A stretch of DNA of 64,000 nt from Sunxiuqinia rutila. Lineage in GTDB: Bacteria; Bacteroidota; Bacteroidia; Bacteroidales; Prolixibacteraceae. Shown piece by piece: positions 58,194 through 64,000 of the stretch. The position numbers and the translations under genes are program-made. How positions within the stretch are numbered: the first letter of the stretch is position 1; each line of letters starts with the position of its first letter. The notes beneath the pieces were generated by a model. That model ran no database searches. It was not told the origin of the DNA and worked only from the letters and a program-made list of their open reading frames with translations. The stretch is taken from the NCBI RefSeq assembly GCF_050589705.1, contig NZ_JBNGOT010000001.1:310001-374000 (forward strand), in the 5' to 3' direction.

Positions 58194-58516
58194 TCCTTTC
58201 AGAATAAATTTACCAGCTTTTTGTCATAAATACATGCTTTGTCTTGCCCTTTTCTGTAGAATGATGTTTCAAAAATGAAAATTTAGCAAGTGAGTTTGAT
58301 TTTTGATTTGTTCGGGAGTGCTTTAAAACGACACGAGTGTTAGTAAACAGTTAATTCGGCTTGGCAATGGAGGCTTTAATGGTAAAAATTGTAGCTTTGC
58401 ATTTTGCTCTGTCGAAGGCTGTGTAAGCGGTTTGCCTCTGGAAGTTTAAACCCTTCTTAAAGCCGGGAAGCAATTAGCCGTATAATAGAACTATTCACAT
58501 TAAAACATGAAATAAC
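58194..58516. other. 323-base region between the VTT-like gene and nagB
   Basis: It holds a TAGCTTTG -7-like element (58392-58399) for nagB, which would give a leader of about 113 bases, and a three-codon ORF ATG AAA TAA (58507-58515) one base before the nagB GTG. Nothing else is recognised. Confidence 0.45.
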
Positions 58517-59344
58517 GTGAGATTAATTATTCAAGAAACACATCAGGTTGCGTCACGTTGGGTGGCCAACTACATCGCGCGAAGAATTCAGTTAGCCAAT
58601 GCTACCGAAGAAAAACCATTTGTCCTGGGCTTACCAACAGGATCCTCTCCATTGGCAACTTACGAAGAGTTAATTGCCTTGCATAAAGCCGGAAAAGTGA
58701 GCTTTAAAAATGTGGTGACCTTCAATATGGATGAATACGTGGGAATTCCTAAAGATCACCCTCAGAGTTACCACTCGTTTATGTGGGATAATTTCTTTTC
58801 ACATATCGATATTCAGGAAAAGAATGTTAACATTCTGAATGGCAATGTCTCGGATGTGAAAGCAGAATGCCAACGTTACGAGGATAAAATTAAATCGGTT
58901 GGTGGAATTGATTTGTTTTTAGGTGGAATTGGTGCTGACGGACACATTGCTTTTAATGAGCCAGGTTCATCGTTGGTATCTCGCACACGCGACAAAGAGT
59001 TGAACTACGATACCATGGTGGCCAATTCTCGCTTTTTCGACAATGACGTAAATAAGGTGCCTAAAAGCTCACTGACCGTTGGTGTTGGAACTGTCCTGGA
59101 TGCCAGAGAAGTGGTAATTATTGTGAATGGCCTGTCGAAAGCAAGAGCTTTACGCCATGCTGTTGAAGAAGGAGTGAACCACATGTGGACCATCAGCGCG
59201 CTGCAGCTGCACCCCAAAGGAATGATTGTTTGCGACGAGCAGGCAACTTATGAACTGAAAGTGGGAACTTACAAACACTTCAAGTCAATTGAAGCTGGCA
59301 ATTTGGACGCGGATAAATTAGCCGGTTCAGATTTGGTTTGGTAG
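58517..59344 (+). CDS. nagB: Glucosamine-6-phosphate deaminase
   Basis: A 275-residue NagB that turns glucosamine-6-phosphate into fructose-6-phosphate and ammonia. It starts at a GTG; MRLIIQETHQVASRWVANYIARRI aligns with the E. coli N terminus, so no other start fits. Marks are LGLPTGSSPLATYEELI, VVTFNMDEYVGIPKDHPQSYH (catalytic Asp region), LFLGGIGADGHIAFNEPGSSL and a C-terminal WTISALQLHPKGMIVCDE. It could feed amino sugars from glycans of loci A-D into central metabolism, though it is not co-transcribed with them. A terminator follows at 59370-59421. Confidence 0.96.
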   Translation: MRLIIQETHQVASRWVANYIARRIQLANATEEKPFVLGLPTGSSPLATYEELIALHKAGKVSFKNVVTFNMDEYVGIPKDHPQSYHSFMWDNFFSHIDIQEKNVNILNGNVSDVKAECQRYEDKIKSVGGIDLFLGGIGADGHIAFNEPGSSLVSRTRDKELNYDTMVANSRFFDNDVNKVPKSSLTVGVGTVLDAREVVIIVNGLSKARALRHAVEEGVNHMWTISALQLHPKGMIVCDEQATYELKVGTYKHFKSIEAGNLDADKLAGSDLVW

Positions 59345-59369
59345 CCTGATCCCAGCCAATAGCGCATTG

Positions 59370-59421
59370 AAAGGACGATTGCAATTACCCGGTTAAAGGG
59401 GATGGCAGTCGTCCTTTTTGT
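59370..59421 (+). terminator. Terminator of nagB
   Basis: AAAGGACGATTGC (59370-59382) pairs with GCAGTCGTCCTTT (59405-59417), one wobble, and is followed by a T run. Confidence 0.88.
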
Positions 59422-59482
59422 TTTGTACAACAGGCTGCGCGAAACTCATATTTTTCATAACTTTAGTGGAAAATAAGTCATT

Positions 59483-60766
59483 ATGAACGAGGCTTTTCTT
59501 CAGTTTATATGGAAGCACCGGTTATTTACGGCGGGTAATTTGAAGACCGAAGATGGGGAAGTGGTCGAGGTGGTTCATCCCGGGCAGCCGAATACCGATG
59601 CTGGTCCCGATTTTTTTAACACGCGGGTTAAGATTGGTGAAACAACCTGGGCCGGCAATGTTGAGATTCATCAAAAAGCATCGGATTGGTACCTGCACCA
59701 GCATGAAAAGGATGCCGCTTATGACAACGTGGTGTTGCATGTGGTGCGCGAAAACAATGTAGAAGTGAAAACCTCAGCAGGCGAAGAGGTTCCAAGTCTG
59801 GTGCTTCAGTATCCATCTTACTTGGAAGAGAATTATCAAAAATTGCTGAAATCTGATCGTTGGATTGCGTGTGCCGACCGTTTTCATGAAATAGATCCTA
59901 TGGCTTTGCAGATTTGGTTTCATGGGCTGATGGTGGAGCGCTTGCAGCAAAAAACACGGGCTATTGTTGACCAGCTGACACTTAACAAGAACGATTGGAA
60001 CGAAACCTTTTACCAGTTTCTGGCGCGTAATTTCGGCTTGAAAACCAATGCCCTGCCGTTTGAGCTGCTAGCCCGGGCTTTACCGGTTCAAACTTTGGCG
60101 AAGCATAAGAATGACCTGTTTCAGTTGGAAGCCTTACTGTTTGGAACTGCCGGCTTGTTGAACGAACAGTTGTTGGGGGACGATTACTTTCTGGCCTTAC
60201 GGAAAGAATACGGGTTTTTGTATAAAAAGTACCGATTAAAGCCCATTGAGGCTCATCTCTGGAAATTTTTACGACTGCGTCCGGTCAATTTTCCGACGGT
60301 TCGGCTGGCACAGTTTGCCGCCTTGGTGCACCACTCTTCGGCTTTGTTTTCGAATTTGGTTGAAAAGGATAATTTGCATGACATCCGTGAATTGTTTCGG
60401 GTTCAGGCTTCGGGCTATTGGGATACCCATTATCGTTTCAACAAAGAATCGGGCAACCGACCTAAGCTATTGGGCGATACTGCCTTTCAAAACATCTTAA
60501 TCAATACGGTCGTGCCTTTCTTGTTCGTTTATGGCGAATACCACAACCGGCAATACTTGAAAGACAGGGCTCTGCAGTTTTTGGAGAAACTACCGGCCGA
60601 AAGCAATTCCATTATTTCGAACTGGAAAGAATTGGGAGTATCGGTTCGGTCTGCTTTTGACAGCCAGGCTTTGATTCAATTGAAAAATAGCTATTGCACT
60701 CCAAAGCGTTGCTTGCAGTGTCATTTGGGTGTGAAGCTCGTTAATCATGCGTTTGAGCAAAAATAG
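59483..60766 (+). CDS. DUF2851-family protein
   Basis: A 427-residue protein of DUF2851, found almost only in Bacteroidota. The opening NEAFLQFIWKHRLFTAGNLKTEDGEVVEVVHPGQPNTDAGPDFFNTRVKIGETTWAGNVEIHQKASDW (in overlapping parts) is its signature; the D-x-GPDF and NVEIHQ...DWYLH wording recalls a metal-dependent nuclease-like core, which is an inference. The C-terminal YCTPKRCLQCHLG has a Cys cluster (C-x4-C-x2-C) that may bind metal. No signal or membrane segment is seen. The function is unknown. Confidence 0.88.
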   Translation: MNEAFLQFIWKHRLFTAGNLKTEDGEVVEVVHPGQPNTDAGPDFFNTRVKIGETTWAGNVEIHQKASDWYLHQHEKDAAYDNVVLHVVRENNVEVKTSAGEEVPSLVLQYPSYLEENYQKLLKSDRWIACADRFHEIDPMALQIWFHGLMVERLQQKTRAIVDQLTLNKNDWNETFYQFLARNFGLKTNALPFELLARALPVQTLAKHKNDLFQLEALLFGTAGLLNEQLLGDDYFLALRKEYGFLYKKYRLKPIEAHLWKFLRLRPVNFPTVRLAQFAALVHHSSALFSNLVEKDNLHDIRELFRVQASGYWDTHYRFNKESGNRPKLLGDTAFQNILINTVVPFLFVYGEYHNRQYLKDRALQFLEKLPAESNSIISNWKELGVSVRSAFDSQALIQLKNSYCTPKRCLQCHLGVKLVNHAFEQK

Positions 60767-60917
60767 ATGTAAGGAACATGGGGGCCTGGCTGAAAGATTT
60801 ACTGTCGTTTGAAGGTTGGGCTGATATCAGGCAGGGCAGCCTGCTGCAGAAAGTGGACTCGGATTTCAAACAATTCAGAATGAGGCACTCTTTTGGCTGA
60901 AAAATCAATCTTTGGGA

Positions 60918-60947
60918 TTGATAATCAAAGAATATTCATTACTTTTG
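60918..60947 (+). promoter_or_regulatory. rpsO promoter
   Basis: TTG (60918-60920), a 19-base spacer and TACTTTTG (60940-60947) match the Bacteroidota consensus exactly. The predicted leader of about 84 bases before rpsO is long enough for S15 autoregulation, though no known binding site could be confirmed by eye. Confidence 0.7.
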
Positions 60948-61035
60948 CGGAAGTTTTTTGGAATTAATTTTAAGCGGTTGTAATTGAAAGCGATGCAGCG
61001 GTTTAAAAATTGTATCACAATTAAAAAAAGAAAAA

Positions 61036-61305
61036 ATGTATTTAACTTCAGAAACAAAAAAAGAGTTTTTCAAAAAATTTGGTAAAAACGCAGAAGATAC
61101 TGGTACTGCAGAAGGACAAATCGCCTTGTTCTCTTTCCGTATTTCTCACTTAACCGAACACCTGAAGAAAAACAAAAAGGACTATAGTACACAGCGTGCC
61201 TTGGTTCGTTTGGTAGGTAAGCGTCGTAACTTGCTTGACTACTTGAAAAATAAAGATATCGAAAGATATCGTGCGATTATTAAAGAATTGAAATTACGTC
61301 GATAA
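61036..61305 (+). CDS. rpsO: 30S ribosomal protein S15
   Basis: An 89-residue S15, the normal length. Marks are FGKNAEDTGTAEGQIALFSFRISHLTEHLK and RALVRLVGKRRNLLDYLKNKDIERYRAIIKELKLRR, seen in overlapping parts. It binds 16S rRNA early in assembly of the small-subunit platform. It lies just upstream of pnp, the usual order. A hairpin terminator between them would make pnp partly dependent on read-through or on its own promoter. Confidence 0.98.
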   Translation: MYLTSETKKEFFKKFGKNAEDTGTAEGQIALFSFRISHLTEHLKKNKKDYSTQRALVRLVGKRRNLLDYLKNKDIERYRAIIKELKLRR

Positions 61306-61312
61306 TTTTACA

Positions 61313-61346
61313 AAAGAAAAGGCAATAAAGTTATTGCCTTTTCTTA
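61313..61346 (+). terminator. Hairpin between rpsO and pnp
   Basis: AAAAGGCAATAA pairs with TTATTGCCTTTT, with A-rich and T-rich flanks. In other bacteria this place holds a terminator and processing site; the same is inferred here. Confidence 0.8.
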
Positions 61347-61411
61347 TTTTTGAAATCCCCACCACCATTCGACTTAGTTCGTATTGTTAAATTTTATCTG
61401 AAAAATTGATT

Positions 61412-63676
61412 ATGAATCAAATTATTAAAACGATTGACCTTGGCGATGGCCGGACCATTTCGATTGAAACGGGTCGTTTGGCTAAGCAAGCTGATGGTGC
61501 AGTTGTCGTTAGAATGGGTGACACCATGTTGCTGGCCACGGTGGTTTCAGCCAAAGAAGCTAAAGAAGATGTTGACTTCATGCCTGTTTCGGTTGATTAC
61601 CGTGAAAAATTCTCGGCTGCAGGTCGTTTCCCCGGTGGATTTCTAAAACGTGAAGCTCGCCCAAGTGACGATGAAATCTTGGTTGCCCGCTTGGTTGACC
61701 GTGCTCTTCGTCCGCTATTCCCTTCTGATTACCACGCTGAAACAGCCGTGATGATCAGCTTGATTTCCTACGATGAAAACGTCATGGCCGACTCATTGGC
61801 CGGGCTGGCTGCGTCTGCTGCCATTGCCGTTTCTGACGTACCTTTTGAAGCACCCATCTCTGAAGTGCGCGTAGCCCGTGTTGCCGGAGAATTGATTGTT
61901 AACCCTAGCAGCGCTCAGTTGGACGAAGCTGACATCGATATTATGGTGGCAGCTACCTACGATAATATTATGATGGTAGAGGGTGAAATGGACGAAGTCT
62001 CCGAAGAAGAGATGCTGGAAGCCATTAAAGTTGCTCACGATGCCATTAAAGTTCATTGTAAAGTACAGGAAGAATTAGCCGCTGAAGTAGGCGTTGTGAA
62101 ACGTGAGTATTGTCACGAAGTAAACAACGAGGAGCTGAAAGCCAAAGTAGAGGCTGATTTGTTCCAGCCTTGTTATGATGTTGCCAAGCAGCAAATTACA
62201 GACAAGCAAGTTCGTATTGAGTCGTTTGCAAAGATTGTGGATGACTACGTAGAAGCTTACTTGGAAGCCAATGCTGAGAATGAAGAAATTGACCTGGTAC
62301 AGGACGAAAAACTAATCCGTCGCTATTTCCACAAAGTGGAAGGCGAGGCCATGCGTCGCATGATTTTGGATGAAGGTATTCGTCTGGATGGTCGTAAAAC
62401 AGACGAAATTCGCCCAATTTGGGGTGAAGTGGATTACTTGCCAGGTGCACATGGCTCAGCCATCTTTACCCGTGGCGAAACCCAATCGCTTTCATCCATT
62501 ACTTTGGGAACAAAAATGGACATTAAGAAGATTGATAATGTAACTTTCCAGGGAACCGAAAAATTCCTGTTGCATTACAACTTCCCTCCTTTCTGTGTGG
62601 GTGAAGCAAAAACACCTCGCGGACTGGGTCGTCGTGAAATTGGTCACGGTAATCTGGCATTCCGTGCCCTGAAACGCATGATCCCTCAGGATTTCCCTTA
62701 TGTGGTGCGCGTTGTCTCTGATATTCTGGAGTCAAACGGATCATCGTCCATGGCTACTGTGTGTGCCGGAACAATGTGTATGTTGGATGCCGGTATGAAC
62801 ATGAAACGTCCGGTTTCAGGTATTGCCATGGGATTGATTTCAGATAAGGAATCAGGTAAATTTGCCGTTCTTTCTGACATCTTGGGTGATGAGGATCACT
62901 TGGGTGACATGGACTTCAAAGTAACCGGAACCGAAAAAGGTATTACGGCTACTCAAATGGATATCAAAGTAGACGGACTTTCGTATGAAGTTCTGACACA
63001 AGCCTTGCATCAAGCCAAAAAAGGCCGCGAGCATATTCTTGGAAAAATCCTTGAGGTTATTCCTGAGCCACGTGCCGAATACAAACCAAACGTACCACGC
63101 GTTGAAACCATTCAGATTCCGAAGGAAATGATTGGACCAATCATTGGACCTGGAGGTAAGAATATCCAGCAAATGCAGGAAGAAACCAACACGGTGATTG
63201 TGATTGAAGAACGCGATGATTTTGGTTGGGTTGAAATTTCAGGATTGAATAAAGATGCGTTGGAAGCTGCTAAAGAGCGCGTAAAACGAATTATTGCACT
63301 ACCTGAAAAAGGAGAAACTTACAAAGGTAAGGTGAAGAATATCACCACTTTTGGAGCTTTTATTGAAATTATGCCGGGCAAAGAAGGCTTGCTTCATATT
63401 TCTGAAATTACCTGGGAGCGCTTGACCAATGTGGAAGACGCCTTGAAAGTGGGTGATGAGGTAGAAGTGAAACTGCTGGATATTGACCGCGATGGGAAAC
63501 TGAAACTTTCTCGCAAAGCATTACTTCCAAAACCGGAAGGATATGTGGAGCGCGAACGTAGCGACCGTGGAGGCGATCGTCGTCCGCCACGCCGTGATGG
63601 AGGTGACCGTCGGGACGGAAGAGGAAACCGCGACAACCGGGGTGATCGTCGTCCGCCAAGAGAAAACAGAGACTAA
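61412..63676 (+). CDS. pnp: Polyribonucleotide nucleotidyltransferase (PNPase)
   Basis: The ATG at 61412 is used; a TTG two codons upstream is less likely. The 754-residue protein degrades RNA from the 3' end with phosphate. It has two RNase PH domains (about 10-145, VVRMGDTMLLATVVSAKE and FFPVSVDYREK-like FMPVSVDYREK; and about 320-530, HGSAIFTRGETQSLSS and NFPPFCVGEAK), a KH domain (about 560-615, IPKEMIGPIIGPGGKNIQQMQEET in parts) and an S1 domain (about 630-700, GKVKNITTFGAFIEIMPGKEGLLHISEI). The last 45 residues are a basic Arg-Gly-Asp-rich tail not found in E. coli but common in Bacteroidota. Confidence 0.97.
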   Translation: MNQIIKTIDLGDGRTISIETGRLAKQADGAVVVRMGDTMLLATVVSAKEAKEDVDFMPVSVDYREKFSAAGRFPGGFLKREARPSDDEILVARLVDRALRPLFPSDYHAETAVMISLISYDENVMADSLAGLAASAAIAVSDVPFEAPISEVRVARVAGELIVNPSSAQLDEADIDIMVAATYDNIMMVEGEMDEVSEEEMLEAIKVAHDAIKVHCKVQEELAAEVGVVKREYCHEVNNEELKAKVEADLFQPCYDVAKQQITDKQVRIESFAKIVDDYVEAYLEANAENEEIDLVQDEKLIRRYFHKVEGEAMRRMILDEGIRLDGRKTDEIRPIWGEVDYLPGAHGSAIFTRGETQSLSSITLGTKMDIKKIDNVTFQGTEKFLLHYNFPPFCVGEAKTPRGLGRREIGHGNLAFRALKRMIPQDFPYVVRVVSDILESNGSSSMATVCAGTMCMLDAGMNMKRPVSGIAMGLISDKESGKFAVLSDILGDEDHLGDMDFKVTGTEKGITATQMDIKVDGLSYEVLTQALHQAKKGREHILGKILEVIPEPRAEYKPNVPRVETIQIPKEMIGPIIGPGGKNIQQMQEETNTVIVIEERDDFGWVEISGLNKDALEAAKERVKRIIALPEKGETYKGKVKNITTFGAFIEIMPGKEGLLHISEITWERLTNVEDALKVGDEVEVKLLDIDRDGKLKLSRKALLPKPEGYVERERSDRGGDRRPPRRDGGDRRDGRGNRDNRGDRRPPRENRD

Positions 63677-63693
63677 TACTAGTTTATAAATAG

Positions 63694-63720
63694 ATGCCCG
63701 CTTGTCGGGCATTTTTTTTC
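63694..63720 (+). terminator. Terminator of pnp
   Basis: ATGCCCG (63694-63700) pairs with CGGGCAT (63706-63712), followed by eight T. Confidence 0.93.
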
Positions 63721-63727
63721 TTCTATT

Positions 63728-64000
63728 ATGAAAGAATGGAGTCAGAAATTAACCGCTCATATTGAGCAGGAGCTGGAAGGAACCAAAGCAAGTGATTTGC
63801 GCTTTATGCGAGTTGCCGAATACCTTCGCATGCTTAGCCGGATTGATGAGTTCTCGGATGGTTGTCCGCACTGTAAGCAGTTAAAGCCGGAAATCGAAGA
63901 GCAATCGGCATCGATCAAGCAGGCTGTTACGCATATTGGCAAAGAACGACGTAGCTACGACAAGCATATTGATAAGCTGGCTCGCCATCTGAAAAAAGAG
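63728..64000 (+). CDS. Unknown protein, partial, cut by window end
   Basis: An open frame from the ATG at 63728 continues to the window edge (91 codons, MKEWSQKLTAHIEQELEGTK...). It has no signal peptide. The visible part is helical, charged and contains a CPHC pair (DGCPHCKQL) flanked by helices, which might bind zinc or a redox partner. I do not recognise the family. It starts 15 bases after the terminator of pnp. Confidence 0.6.
   Translation, partial: MKEWSQKLTAHIEQELEGTKASDLRFMRVAEYLRMLSRIDEFSDGCPHCKQLKPEIEEQSASIKQAVTHIGKERRSYDKHIDKLARHLKKE

Noticed and set aside
60778..60900. A 40-codon ORF (MGAWLKDLLSF...) 11 bases after the DUF2851 gene
   Set aside because: It has no recognisable motif, no signal and no independent promoter; it ends before the rpsO promoter. 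It could be a small real gene but I cannot support it.

Overview
The window is a piece of a Bacteroidota chromosome. It carries three SusC/SusD outer-membrane pairs (one cut by the window edge), many Lys-rich lipoprotein signal peptides, an ECF sigma/FecR pair, families typical of the phylum (DUF2851, DUF6146, type III glutamine synthetase) and repeated promoter-like TTG-N19/20-TAnnTTTG elements. Linked sulfatases and alpha-L-fucosidases suggest a marine or sediment lineage such as Marinilabiliales/Prolixibacteraceae. There is no rRNA gene to settle this. I saw no tRNA, CRISPR array, insertion sequence, integrase or prophage.

Bases 1-31000 are glycan and glycoprotein foraging loci, all on the plus strand. 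Locus A (2-7618) has the SusC C-terminus, SusD, a FAS1 lipoprotein and a DUF5007-like lipoprotein. After a terminator come two M60-type metallopeptidases with an N-terminal glutamine-amidotransferase-like region, so it looks aimed at glycoproteins. Locus B (7985-14045) is SusC, SusD and a secreted endonuclease/exonuclease/phosphatase-fold lipoprotein. Locus C (14506-21362) is ECF sigma, FecR anti-sigma, a SusC with an STN signalling domain, and SusD. Locus C lies between two 124-bp direct repeats (123 of 124 bases identical) made of the 3' end and terminator of the phosphatase-fold gene of locus B. This suggests locus C entered, or was rearranged into, a place between locus B and the LacI-type regulator at 21620. 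Locus D (21620-30864) is that LacI regulator, two GH29 alpha-L-fucosidases and three sulfatases, fitting a sulfated, fucose-containing glycan.

Bases 31000-39150 hold three different glutamine-synthetase-superfamily proteins. Type III (glnN) and eukaryote-like type II are true ammonia-assimilation enzymes on the minus strand. Between them is a PuuA/GlnA-like amidoligase in a plus-strand row with an aminoglycoside-phosphotransferase-fold kinase and a HAD protein, convergent with a HisC/CobD-like aminotransferase. I do not recognise this row as a described pathway. It is the best candidate here for a new metabolic system.

Bases 39600-64000 are mainly housekeeping: TldD/TldE (TldD with a Tat lipoprotein signal), an FKBP isomerase, a collagen-like lipoprotein, a DUF2807 protein, rimM, a DUF58 protein, a membrane phosphatase-fold protein, a DUF362-like protein, prmC, ribD, cardiolipin synthase, an RLAN/RimK ATP-grasp ligase overlapping a GNAT acetyltransferase, purM, prfA, pyrF, a small VTT/DedA-like protein, nagB, a DUF2851 protein, rpsO-pnp, and a partial unknown at the right edge.

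All family calls come from reading motifs by eye. No database search was run, and residue positions are approximate unless a codon position was counted.
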